The notes: a model not told the origin generated them from the letters alone. 32,310 nt of DNA from Alphaproteobacteria bacterium (GCA_017307335.1 JAFKFJ010000201.1:1-32310), one strand, 5' to 3'. Positions 24,505 through 31,802 are shown, counted from the stretch's first letter. Program-made: numbers and translations.

Positions 24505-26022
24505 ATGATTCTCAAGGGCGGCTCTCGCGGGAAACCCCAAGACCTGGCCGACCACGTTCAGCGCACGGATACCAACGAGCGCGTCGTCATCCTTGAAATG
24601 AACTCCGGCCTCGGGAGCTTGGCCGCGACCCTGCGCGACTGGCAAACCCTGTCGGAAGGCACGCGCGGCAAGAACGGCCTTTATCACCTCAACGCCGATC
24701 CCGACGCCCGCTATGACATGACGCCCGAAAAATGGCTGCGCTGCGCGAACGTCGCGGAAGAAGAATTAGGGCTGCAAGGCCAGCCACGCGCCATCGTCAT
24801 GCACGAGAAAAAAGGCCGCCAGCACATTCATGTCATCTGGTGCCGCACCGACCTCGACACCATGACGCTGCGCGACGACAGTTTCAACTATCTGGCCCAC
24901 GAACGCGCCAGCCTGCGGCTGGAACGGGAGTTCGGGCACGAACACGTCCCCGGCAAGCACGCCAAGCGCGACCGCGAGAAGCAGCCGGAGTTCCCGCGTT
25001 CTGAAATCAATCATGCCGAATGGCAACAGGCCGAGCGGGCGGCGCTGTCCGTTGACGACCGCCGCGCCCAGAACCGCGCCTTGAAAGAAGCCAGCGACAA
25101 CGGCCAAGCCTTCAAAAACGCCATCGAGGAAGCGGGCTATATACTGGCGCAGGGTGACAGGCGGGATTTTGCGTTGGTCACAGCGGAAGGCTCGATATTG
25201 AGCCTTGGCCGCGAACTCGACATGAAGGCCGCCGAGGTGCGGGCCTTCATGGCCGACGTAGACCGTGCCGCGCTGCCGACCCCCGCCGAGGCGAAGGCCA
25301 TGCAGCGGGCGCGGCAGGATGTAGCCGCGCCTGAACCCGCGCCGCCGCCCGTGGCGGCAGAGTCGGAAACACCCGTGGCGGAAGATGCGCCGCCGCCACA
25401 GGCGGCAAAACCGGAAACGCCGCCACAGGCGGCAGAGCCGGAAACGCCAGCCCCCGCCGAAACCGAAACCTACGAAGACCGCCTACGCGGGGCCGTCGCC
25501 CGGCGGCAGAAAGAAGAGCTTTGGAAATGGCGCAAGCGTTGGGGCGGCGAAATCAGGCGCACCAACCATATCCTTGAAGGCGAATTGGCGGAGAAGATGG
25601 AGCACTTCGACGCGGTGCAGGAAGCCGCCCGCGAGATTCAGAAACGCGAACACCAGAAGCAGCGCGAGGATATTTGGGAGCGGCTACAGCGCGTCATCAG
25701 TCCCGCCGCCGCCGGGGAAAAGGCGCAGAAGCGCGAACAGGAGCGCGAAGCCCTTTACCGCACCCAAGAGCAGGAACGCCGGGATTATCTGGCGCTTCAG
25801 CTTCAAACCAAACAGTTGGAAATGGACGCGCTGCGCGAACGGCATGAGCAGCAGGCGGAGGAATTGCAGCGGAAGTTCGCAGCCGAGCTTGAACGCTATC
25901 TGCGTGACCGCGAAGCGGCGCAGCGGCTGTGGCAGGAATTGCGGGAGCAGCGCGCCGCGCGGCAGGAGGAACGCGACAACGGCCCATGGCCGGACTTGCC
26001 GCCACCGCGACGAGGAAAGTAA
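24505..26022 (+). CDS. Relaxase / mobilization nuclease (MobA/VirD2-like), atypical motif I
   Basis: 505 residues from the ATG at 24505 (GAGGGCGG 4-5 bases upstream). The relaxase domain occupies about 1-200: motif I region LADHVQRTDTNERVVILEM, then NGLYHLNADP (59-66), and the metal-binding motif III H100-EKKGRQ-H107-I-H109-VIWCRTD. It would nick oriT and lead the strand through the coupling protein. Odd point: there is no Tyr in the first 59 residues, where motif I normally has the nucleophile; His17 is the nearest candidate. After a Pro/Ala/Glu linker with repeats (PPQAAKPETPPQAAEPETP, about 355-385) comes a long charged coiled coil (about 395-490, many Glu/Gln/Arg/Lys). The end overlaps the next small reading frame. 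Confidence 0.9.
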   Translation: MILKGGSRGKPQDLADHVQRTDTNERVVILEMNSGLGSLAATLRDWQTLSEGTRGKNGLYHLNADPDARYDMTPEKWLRCANVAEEELGLQGQPRAIVMHEKKGRQHIHVIWCRTDLDTMTLRDDSFNYLAHERASLRLEREFGHEHVPGKHAKRDREKQPEFPRSEINHAEWQQAERAALSVDDRRAQNRALKEASDNGQAFKNAIEEAGYILAQGDRRDFALVTAEGSILSLGRELDMKAAEVRAFMADVDRAALPTPAEAKAMQRARQDVAAPEPAPPPVAAESETPVAEDAPPPQAAKPETPPQAAEPETPAPAETETYEDRLRGAVARRQKEELWKWRKRWGGEIRRTNHILEGELAEKMEHFDAVQEAAREIQKREHQKQREDIWERLQRVISPAAAGEKAQKREQEREALYRTQEQERRDYLALQLQTKQLEMDALRERHEQQAEELQRKFAAELERYLRDREAAQRLWQELREQRAARQEERDNGPWPDLPPPRRGK

Positions 26023-26390
26023 GCGGCTCGCGTTTCTTGCCCCCGGAACCGAGCCGCCAAACCGAACAGGGTGCGGAGACTGACGCGGACGCAGCGGGCG
26101 AACACGAAGGGGGGGACGCGTCGCGGTTCTTCGCCCCCGCGTGGCGCTTGCCTATGCTCATATCGCGTTGGGTCGGCGGGACACTCACCCGCCTTGGGCG
26201 GCGCAAGCGTCGCCGCCAACTCGCCAAGCGGTCGAAATTCCTGACGCGGCCAGCAGAGCCGACGCCACCGCCGAAGGCAGCAGAGCAGCCAGCCGGAACG
26301 ACGCGGACGGAGATAAAGCACACGGGCGCATCAATCACCACGCCACCCTTGAAGCCCAAGTTCAACAGACGGCGCGGGCCTAGAATTTAG
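25986..26390 (+). CDS. Small basic protein overlapping the relaxase 3' end
   Basis: 134 residues from the ATG at 25986, inside the last 37 bases of the relaxase gene in another frame. AGGAGGA lies about 14 bases upstream, a loose fit. The middle (WRLPMLISRWVGGTLTRLGRRKRRRQLAKRSKFL) is strongly basic with an amphipathic stretch; the ends are Pro/Thr-rich. No recognised family. Codon use after the relaxase stop looks coding and the frame stays open for 370 bases past it, but it could be a chance frame. If real, it is the last gene of the mobilization operon, perhaps DNA- or membrane-associated. Confidence 0.5.
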   Translation: MAGLAATATRKVSGSRFLPPEPSRQTEQGAETDADAAGEHEGGDASRFFAPAWRLPMLISRWVGGTLTRLGRRKRRRQLAKRSKFLTRPAEPTPPPKAAEQPAGTTRTEIKHTGASITTPPLKPKFNRRRGPRI

Positions 26391-26440
26391 CGCAAACCTT
26401 CCTCAGTGATATTGTCCAGCTTGACGAAGGAAGCCAAGCG

Positions 26441-26454
26441 GTCGACAAGTCGAC
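26441..26454. promoter_or_regulatory. Doubled GTCGAC site before the RHH-like gene
   Basis: GTCGACAAGTCGAC, two copies of GTCGAC two bases apart, ends 2 bases before the ATG at 26457. The same arrangement (GTCGACTCGTCGAC) lies before the XRE regulator gene at 29519-29532. GTCGAC is also the recognition sequence known for XamI, the family of the restriction enzyme encoded here. Confidence 0.6.
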
Positions 26455-26456
26455 GC

Positions 26457-26618
26457 ATGAGCAAGTCCCCCGAAAAACCCCGCGACCGACAAATTGTCGG
26501 TTTTAGCCTGTCCCCGGCAATGGCAGCCGCCGTGAAAATGGAGGCTGCCCGCCGCAAGCTGTCGTTGCGCAAGCTCTTTGAAGAGTTGTGGGCCGATTAT
26601 GAAGCGAAAAAGTCCTAG
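26457..26618 (+). CDS. Small ribbon-helix-helix-like protein
   Basis: 53 residues, MSKSPEKPRDRQIVGFSLSPAMAAAVKMEAARRKLSLRKLFEELWADYEAKKS. A short beta strand (QIVGFSLS) followed by two helices (PAMAAAVKMEAARRK, SLRKLFEELWADYE) fits the CopG/Arc-type ribbon-helix-helix DNA-binding fold. I chose the ATG at 26457; the ATG at 26406 would add 17 residues that read through the GTCGAC pair. It ends 11 bases from the convergent restriction-enzyme gene. It may repress its own gene through the adjoining GTCGAC pair, or act in mobilization, since it follows that operon on the same strand. Confidence 0.7.
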   Translation: MSKSPEKPRDRQIVGFSLSPAMAAAVKMEAARRKLSLRKLFEELWADYEAKKS

Positions 26619-26629
26619 CAGGATTTTCG

Positions 26630-27544
26630 CTAGGGCTTGGTGCTGGCAATCCAGTCCGTCAGGGGCTTGAGGTCATGCGCCCAGAAGATTGTCAGGCCAC
26701 GGTCTTGGGCATCGACGAGATTGTGGAGTTTGTAAACCCCGCTCAATACCGCTGACGGCACGACCTGCCGCAGACCGAAGTCCAACTTCCAGCTACCCGC
26801 TTTCACCGCCGCGTCGTTGTTCAGGCGTTTGACGGAATTGGTCGACGAGTTCGAGACCTTGCACTCGATGGGCATGACGCGGTGATCCCATAGACGGACG
26901 ATGATATCGCCCTTGCGTGTCCCAAGCACACTTTCCCCGCAAAATTCTCCCGGCTCCGGCGCATGTGAGATATTAGGAATTGTCCGCGAAGCGACTTCCG
27001 TGAAGCCTAACTCTTTCAGGGCAACCTTTACCGCCGCTTCTTGTTGTTCCTTGCCTTTGGTGCGTCGGCCCGTTTGCGTGCGGCTTGCAGCAATCAGCGC
27101 CGCTGACGCCATTACTGCCGCGTTGCGCTCCGCTTCCGTGGGCTCCCGTCCTTCAACGACCCACGCAAACCGACGCCGGTCAAGAACCTGACGCACGACG
27201 GCAACAAGACGTTGCACGTCCGCCGGAGAACGTTGGAGATGCCCCTTTGAAAGAGACTTCGCGTCAGCCAGCACCTTGTAATCGTCAGCAGAGATTGGCG
27301 GTGCAGCGAGATAACGGAACACTTCAAGCAAGTGCGGGTCGCTCAAAACATCCAGTGCGGGCGTGTCGAGGTCGGTTAGGTCGATTGTCGTTTCCAACAG
27401 TTCTTCAACGTAACCCTGATACTGGTCGAAGGCTTCAAGATAGTCCTCAAGAGGTTCTTCCAGTCGCTCCTTGGTGAAAGCTGCGCTCGCTTTCAGGCGG
27501 TCGATTTCAAGCTGTTCGGGAGTCCAGACAGGCGGCTCAATCAC
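26630..27544 (-). CDS. Type II restriction endonuclease, XamI-like
   Basis: 304 residues from a GTG at 27544 that overlaps the methylase stop by 4 bases (GTGA). The N-terminal 170 residues are helical. The C-terminal part carries a PD-(D/E)xK nuclease core: Asp213 in RKGDIIVRLWDHR and Glu227-Cys-Lys229 in VMPIECKVSNSS, followed by TNSVKRLNNDAAVKAGSW. This segment, the length and the pairing with a gamma-type adenine methylase match the XamI family, whose prototype recognises GTCGAC as I recall it. Role: cuts unmethylated DNA, which also makes cells dependent on keeping the element. Expression behind the methylase and by coupling keeps the enzyme lower than its antidote. Confidence 0.85.
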   Translation of the reverse strand: MIEPPVWTPEQLEIDRLKASAAFTKERLEEPLEDYLEAFDQYQGYVEELLETTIDLTDLDTPALDVLSDPHLLEVFRYLAAPPISADDYKVLADAKSLSKGHLQRSPADVQRLVAVVRQVLDRRRFAWVVEGREPTEAERNAAVMASAALIAASRTQTGRRTKGKEQQEAAVKVALKELGFTEVASRTIPNISHAPEPGEFCGESVLGTRKGDIIVRLWDHRVMPIECKVSNSSTNSVKRLNNDAAVKAGSWKLDFGLRQVVPSAVLSGVYKLHNLVDAQDRGLTIFWAHDLKPLTDWIASTKP

Positions 27545-29154
27545 AATGCAATACTCCCGGCTGCCAGCATCGCTGGCCCCGGAATAATCAAGCGTTCCAT
27601 TTCACGGGGCTCGAATTTGGTCAGCCCACCCGCATAGGTGCGGCCTGACCGTTGCGAGATATTGACCTGTAGGTAATCGACGAGTGCCTTTTTTGCTTTC
27701 TCCGTCAGAGGCTCACGCGGATAGAGCCCGTGCGCGATATTGATATGCCGTGCATCAGCCTTGTTGATGATGAAGCCGGGCGGGCGGCGCGCCATATAGG
27801 TCGAGATGATGGGCGCAGCCGCGCGCAGACCGACCGACCACCATGCCTTGCGGTGACTTGCCACGTATCCCTTGTTCGCCCCCATGGCGCGGGCAATTTT
27901 CAGGAACTTGTTGACCGCGTTTCGGTCGGCAGTCGCGAGTTCATCGAGGTCAGCGGGTAGGTCGATGACGCAGCGCAGTCTGGCCGAGTCAGCCAGAAGA
28001 CCGTCCGCGTCCAGAACTTCGCGCGCGCGCGTGATGGTCGGGAAAAGGACGGAATCGGGCAGGCCATCGCTATGAACGCCTGCAATCCACACATCATTCG
28101 CGCCAGTGACTGCACCGCGGTGCACACGGCACAACTCGCCCAGTTCGACGAAGCCTTCCGGCGGTTTTTCGGCTGCGCGCGTCAGGTGAGACCAGCGGCT
28201 TTCCGCGCCGAGGCGGTCACGGTGTACTTTGCGCCCCTTGCCAAGCTCGCCGAGTTGCTCAAGTTTTTCCACGCGCTGGAAATAGACAGAGGTTGGTTTT
28301 GCGCCAATCTCAAAAGTCGTTATGGCAGCCGTGGTAGCGGCATCAGGGAACGGCTGCGCGGTCGGGTCGATAACGGTAATGCTCTTGCCGCCGAGACTAC
28401 CCAGCACGAGAGAGCGAACAAGAGCCCCGTAATTCACGTCGAGCCATTCGGATGCCGTGATGAACGCGCCGAAATCCTTTGGCTTCGCGCAGCGCGCCGT
28501 CGCCAGAAAGAAATAGACATGCAGACCTGCGAGCTTGCTGGCCGACAGGTCGAGCTTGGACGCCTCGGCGGCAAGCCATTCCTTCCACTTCGGCGCAATC
28601 TGGTGATGGCGCACATAGGGCGGGTTGCCGATGTAGAGCGTGCTGCCGTCGACGCGCTCTGAAAAACGGCGATAGTCGCCAAGCAGGACGCGCGAGCGCG
28701 CGCCGAGACCAGCAGCGGCAAGATTGGCGCGAGCCATGAGCGAGGCCAGCGGGTCAATGTCAATGCCGACCAGATTGGCCTTGGGAAACGCCAAGCCCGC
28801 GCGGGTCAGGAACCGCGCAGAACCAACGCCGGGGTCGACGATACGGCACGGGTTTTTCGACGTGGCCCAATCGACCATCGTCTGCACGATTGGCGCAGGC
28901 GTATAGGTTGCCCCATTCTCGCGACGCTCTTCCGAGGAACGCAGGCCGGAAAAAATGTCACCCAGCGGGTCTTCCCCGGCCTGAATCAATTCTTTCAGGG
29001 CGGCGACCACTTTCTTCGACGGCGACTTTCCGGCTGACTTACCGAGATTGATTTCAGCGGCGGCCCACGGGCCTCCGGCGTTCTCTGCACCAAGCGCTAA
29101 CGACGCCGCTACAAGCGCGTCCTCACTGTCAATGCTGTCGTAGATATTCGTCAT
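27541..29154 (-). CDS. DNA adenine N6-methyltransferase of the XamI-like R-M system
   Basis: 537 residues. The order of motifs is that of gamma-class N6-adenine methylases: ENGATYTPAPIVQTMVDW (motif X, 80-96), RIVDPGVGSARFL (motif I, 104-116, SAM binding), LVGIDIDPLASLMARANL (motif II), LLGDYRRF, catalytic NPPY (177-180) in TLYIGNPPYVRHH, then FITASEWLDVNYG. The C-terminal half (VELGELCRVHRGAVTGANDVWI onward) resembles the target-recognition domain of Eco57I/TaqI-like enzymes. It protects the sites of the paired endonuclease. It starts 14 bases after the XRE gene and overlaps the endonuclease gene, giving a three-gene regulator-methylase-nuclease operon. Confidence 0.92.
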   Translation of the reverse strand: MTNIYDSIDSEDALVAASLALGAENAGGPWAAAEINLGKSAGKSPSKKVVAALKELIQAGEDPLGDIFSGLRSSEERRENGATYTPAPIVQTMVDWATSKNPCRIVDPGVGSARFLTRAGLAFPKANLVGIDIDPLASLMARANLAAAGLGARSRVLLGDYRRFSERVDGSTLYIGNPPYVRHHQIAPKWKEWLAAEASKLDLSASKLAGLHVYFFLATARCAKPKDFGAFITASEWLDVNYGALVRSLVLGSLGGKSITVIDPTAQPFPDAATTAAITTFEIGAKPTSVYFQRVEKLEQLGELGKGRKVHRDRLGAESRWSHLTRAAEKPPEGFVELGELCRVHRGAVTGANDVWIAGVHSDGLPDSVLFPTITRAREVLDADGLLADSARLRCVIDLPADLDELATADRNAVNKFLKIARAMGANKGYVASHRKAWWSVGLRAAAPIISTYMARRPPGFIINKADARHINIAHGLYPREPLTEKAKKALVDYLQVNISQRSGRTYAGGLTKFEPREMERLIIPGPAMLAAGSIAL

Positions 29155-29168
29155 GCGAAATCGCCCCC

Positions 29169-29495
29169 TTACGCTGGTTTCGCTTGCGCGTGCAGCGTTC
29201 CATCTTTGAAGGGAAGGACTTGAATTTCCCTCTCCCTCGTTCGCGCTTCCGCAATATCAAAGCTGTTCTGCATCCCCATGAGGCTGTCCATCGACATGCC
29301 AAATGCCTTCTCGATGCGCAACGCCATCTCCGGCGAGAGATGCGAACGTCCGTTGAGAAGTTTGGACAAAGCTGGCCGCGTCACGCCGAGCGCAGACGCA
29401 GCTTGCGTCACCGAAAGCCCACGGGCTTCGATGATCTCGCTTTTGACGATGCCGCCCGGATGCGGAGGCATTTTCGTCTTGATTTTGGCTCCCAT
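29169..29495 (-). CDS. XRE-family HTH regulator (HigA-like) heading the R-M operon
   Basis: 108 residues from the ATG at 29495 (GAAGGTGG 8-9 bases upstream); an upstream in-frame start at 29612 would read through the operator. MPPHPGGIVKSEIIEARGLSVTQAASALGVTRPALSKLLNGRSHLSPEMALRIEKAFGMS is a HigA/VapI-type helix-turn-helix. No HigB toxin gene adjoins it, so it more likely serves as the control protein of the R-M operon than as an antitoxin. The GTCGAC pair flanked by CACTAG/CTAGTG arms 16-47 bases upstream is a plausible binding site for autoregulation. Confidence 0.85.
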   Translation of the reverse strand: MGAKIKTKMPPHPGGIVKSEIIEARGLSVTQAASALGVTRPALSKLLNGRSHLSPEMALRIEKAFGMSMDSLMGMQNSFDIAEARTREREIQVLPFKDGTLHAQAKPA

Positions 29496-29510
29496 AGCGA
29501 TAGCCACCTT

Positions 29511-29542
29511 CACTAGTGGTCGACTCGTCGACAATCCTAGTG
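29511..29542. promoter_or_regulatory. Operator-like palindrome with doubled GTCGAC before the R-M operon
   Basis: CACTAG (29511-29516) and CTAGTG (29537-29542) are inverted 6-base arms around GTCGACTCGTCGAC (29519-29532). The site ends 16 bases upstream of the XRE gene start, where a promoter is expected; TTGTAT with CACACT 17 bases away is a weak candidate on the minus strand. Either the XRE protein or methylation of the GTCGAC pair could control the operon. Confidence 0.6.
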
Positions 29543-29686
29543 TGCCCCGTAAAGTCACAGGATACAAGTTTTTTGTTCTCGTGTTGTTCACATGCGGCGC
29601 GGGCCTTCCCAAGACGTACCGGATTTATCGCAATTCACAGGATAGAGTGCTGGGCCGCCCTTCATTAGGCGACCCAGCATGCTTCG

Positions 29687-29893
29687 TCAGAAGCCCGGCG
29701 GTTTCGGATAGGGTTTCTTGACGCGGCGGTCGGCAAGTTCTTCGCGCACGGCTTCGACAGAGGCCCTGACTTGATAGGCCCGAACCGCTTGCCCTTCCAG
29801 ACGGTGCAGTTCGTTCAGGAGGCTGCAAAACTTGGAACGGAGTTCGATATCGGTGTTATCGGCCAGTTCGGATTTTGTGATGAAGATGCTCAT
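29687..29893 (-). CDS. Small MSIF-family protein, copy 2
   Basis: 68 residues, MSIFITKSELADNTDIELRSKFCSLLNELHRLEGQAVRAYQVRASVEAVREELADRRVKKPYPKPPGF, nearly all helical with possible coiled-coil heptads. The ATG at 29893 has GGAGACACG upstream, identical to the other copy at 19221. The two proteins share start, SKF core and PGF end but differ elsewhere, so the duplication is old while the leader is kept. Function unknown. It is the last gene before the right end. Confidence 0.7.
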   Translation of the reverse strand: MSIFITKSELADNTDIELRSKFCSLLNELHRLEGQAVRAYQVRASVEAVREELADRRVKKPYPKPPGF

Positions 29894-30070
29894 GGCGTGT
29901 CTCCGTTCATTTGCTGGCCGCGACCATCGCGGCCTTCCATGCCGAAAGACCCGCGCAGCGCGTATCGACCGGGCACACCCGCAGGGCCGCAACGCAGAGA
30001 AGGAGCCCGCGAGGGCTTGCGCCGCCAAGGTCGAACCGATGCAAGGTGAAGGTTGGAAGGACGAGATGGA
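29894..30070 (-). promoter_or_regulatory. Conserved structured 5' leader of MSIF gene, copy 2
   Basis: Second copy of the leader at 19222-19400. Hairpins: GGCCGCGA-TGG-TCGCGGCC on the minus strand (29916-29934) and AGCCC-GCGA-GGGCT (30004-30017 on the plus strand). GGGC-CACCCGCAGGGCCGCAAC and AGGACGAGATGG blocks also match copy 1. The remaining bases up to about 30235 hold no gene; a CCGCAA/TTGCGG hairpin lies near 30153-30170. Confidence 0.6.
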
Positions 30071-30237
30071 CGCGGACGCGAAGGAGACGCGCCGTATGTC
30101 AGTCAGCACTCCGGCTGGCCGTTATCGGTATCGCATCTAAGCAAGTGAGCCGCCGCAACGACGTTGCGGCGACTCGGATGCTCATGCCATTCTGGACAAG
30201 GAAAAACGGGGCCGTGCGGGGCTGGAAATTCGCCTGC

Positions 30238-30270
30238 CCGTGCAGAAAGCCCTACACAGTTCCTGCACAG
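30238..30270. promoter_or_regulatory. Candidate integrase arm-type sites, right end
   Basis: CCGTGCAG (30238-30245, the reverse of CTGCACGG), CTACACAG (30252-30259) and CTGCACAG (30263-30270). They repeat the left-end octamers and lie 55-90 bases from the right junction, a usual distance for arm sites. Confidence 0.4.
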
Positions 30271-30322
30271 GCAAAAATGGCCTGTTTTTCGCTAACTGTA
30301 TCAAACGGTTAGTATTTTCTAG

Positions 30323-30889
30323 TTACCCTTCGGGGGTGATTGGGTGCGAGGCCGGGAACGGCCCCACGGCCGGCCCGTCCATGTCGACCAGCTCGGGCCG
30401 GAGCCAGGTGGGCCAGCGCTGCGGCAGGCAGCCCATCATCCGCCCCTTGAGCCCGCAAGAGACCTTCCAGTTGGCCCGCGGCGCGATCACCGGTGTGTGC
30501 GGGAAGTGGTCGAGCCCTCCGGTGTGGTCGTGATGAAGGTGAGTGAGCACGACCGCCGCGATGTCCGTTGCCGGGTCGAGCCCCATCGCCTGCAGGCGCG
30601 GCCCGATCTCCTCGAGTGGGGCGACCTTGATGACCACCTGGCTGGTGAAGAACGGGTTCCACCTGGGAAGGTAGCCGGGCACCGAGTTGCGCCAGGTGTC
30701 GCCGGTGTCGACCAGGAACCGGCCCTCCGGATGCTCGATCAGGAAGGCGAAGATCGGCAGCGGACCCACCCATCCTGTGTCGCGAAAGATGTCGATCTTC
30801 CGCCCGACCGGTCCGCGCCCGTCGCGTGCGGTCATCTGCGCCGTCTTCATCCGCGCCTTGCCGGTCTCGATCGCCGTCACCCGGATCAT
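30323..30889 (-). pseudogene. N-terminal part of MBL-fold (N-acyl homoserine lactonase family) gene, interrupted by the element
   Basis: 188 residues from the ATG at 30889 (GGAGGT 5-6 bases upstream). IFAFLIEHPEGRFLVDTGDT leads to the zinc motif H117-L-H119-H-D121-H122 in VVLTHLHHDHTGGLDHF, then IAPRANWKVSCG and FPASHPITPEG, after which the frame stops at once. The remaining third (TPGHxxGH, GDATY, LPAHDPD) lies at 7963-8260 on the same strand; joined they give a protein of about 285 residues, normal for the family. These enzymes open lactone rings, for example in quorum signals. The promoter and TetR regulator are still here, so the stump is probably transcribed into the element. Confidence 0.88.
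30324..30336. other. attR junction
   Basis: The lactonase frame stops at a TAA (30323-30325) just past ...PITPEG, where element DNA begins. CCCTTCGGG (30326-30334) matches the left junction at 7 of 9 bases. The nearby element sequence TTAGTATTTTCTAGTTACCC resembles TTAGACATTTTTTGC...ATTACCC at 8292-8316, perhaps further integrase-related sequence. Confidence 0.5.
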
Positions 30890-30916
30890 CGCTGACCTCC
30901 CCTCTGCTCCTATAGA

Positions 30917-30970
30917 GAACGGTTAATCGCTTTATATGTATCGAGGGGAGCTTGTAAAGAGCGATCGTTC
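30917..30970. promoter_or_regulatory. Possible TetR operator half-sites
   Basis: GAACG-gtta-ATCGC (30917-30930) and GCGATCGTTC (30961-30970) are inverted relatives placed on either side of the lactonase promoter. They may be bound by the divergently encoded TetR protein. The spacing differs between the two, so confidence is low. Confidence 0.35.
30931..30958 (-). promoter_or_regulatory. Promoter of the interrupted lactonase gene
   Basis: On the minus strand TTTACA (30958-30953), 16 bases, TATAAA (30936-30931), each 5 of 6 to the sigma-70 consensus, 41 bases upstream of the start codon. It lies in the gap shared with the divergent TetR gene. Confidence 0.5.
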
Positions 30971-30985
30971 GTTTTAGGAGCGGCC

Positions 30986-31606
30986 ATGCCAAAGATCTCG
31001 GATGCCCGGCGGGCGGAGCGGCGGGAGCAGATCCTCAACGCCGCATGGACGTGCTTTCAGCGCGAGGGCCTGCACGCGACCACGATGGACGACATCATCG
31101 TCGCCTCCGGCCTCTCCGCCGGGGCCGTGTACCGATACTTCCCGAGCAAGGAGGATTTGATCGTGGCCGCGGTCACGACGTCGCTGTCCGGCATCCGGGC
31201 GCTGCTCGACCCGCTGTTGCTTCAGGACCCGCTGCTGCCCCCGCAGCGGCTGCTGGAGGCGATCACCGCGGCGATCGACCGGTTTTCGGCACGCGACGGG
31301 TTCGACCTGAAGCGCCTTGCCCTGCTGGGCTGGAGCGAGGCGCAGCGCAACGAGCGGCTGCGCGCCACGATGCTGGGATTTTATGCGGGCTTCCGCAGCC
31401 AGCTCGCGGATGCCTGCCGGGCCTGGATCGCGGCGGGAATGATCCCTCGCGCGGCCGCGCCGGAGGAGGTCGCGAAGGCCCTGCTCGCGCTGATCCTGGG
31501 CTTCGTCGTGCAGGCGGCGATTCTCGGCGACGTCGACCCGGCATCGGTTGCCCGTGGCGCGGTCCAGCTCGGGGTGGCCGATCCGGGCGCATTGCCCTAC
31601 CGGTAG
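30986..31606 (+). CDS. TetR/AcrR-family transcriptional regulator
   Basis: 206 residues; AGGAG lies 6-7 bases before the ATG. Residues 8-58 form the TetR DNA-binding domain (RREQILNAAWTCFQREGLHATTMDDIIVASGLSAGAVYRYFPSKEDLI). The C-terminal part (LDPLLLQDPLLPPQRLLEAITAAIDRFSARDGFDLKRLALLGWSEAQRN...) is the helical ligand-binding domain, ligand unknown. It faces the lactonase gene across 96 bases and most likely represses that gene and the chaA-like gene behind it. After insertion of the element it would instead control transcripts entering the element from the right. Confidence 0.92.
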   Translation: MPKISDARRAERREQILNAAWTCFQREGLHATTMDDIIVASGLSAGAVYRYFPSKEDLIVAAVTTSLSGIRALLDPLLLQDPLLPPQRLLEAITAAIDRFSARDGFDLKRLALLGWSEAQRNERLRATMLGFYAGFRSQLADACRAWIAAGMIPRAAAPEEVAKALLALILGFVVQAAILGDVDPASVARGAVQLGVADPGALPYR

Positions 31607-31672
31607 CCTGGCGCCCGCCGCTTGCTCCGCTGCGGCGCTTGCGCTACCTCCCCGCGCTCACGGCCGCGACCG

Positions 31673-31757
<85 letters not shown>

Positions 31758-31802
31758 CCCGAGCCGTGCCCTGGCGAGAGGGTTGCGAGGAAATACCCCC
31801 CG

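Larger units (their letters stand above)
8261..30325. mobile_element. Integrative mobilizable element (about 22 kb) inserted in an MBL-fold lactonase gene
   Basis: The boundaries are set by where the two halves of one lactonase gene stop: the right half ends ...HPITPEG at 30326 and the left half resumes ...PDGRIFLVPTPGH at about 8260. Inside are a tyrosine integrase next to the left end, coupling protein, MobC, relaxase, ArdC, an R-M system and cargo. GC is visibly lower than in the flanks. No mating-pair-formation (VirB/Trb) genes are seen, so it is mobilizable rather than self-transmissible. The exact ends are uncertain by about 10 bases because the two junctions share only an imperfect CCC-TC-GGG core. 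Confidence 0.88.

Noticed and set aside
29169..29495. HigA antitoxin of a HigBA toxin-antitoxin pair
   Set aside because: No HigB-like toxin frame lies next to it; position ahead of the methylase fits an R-M control protein better.
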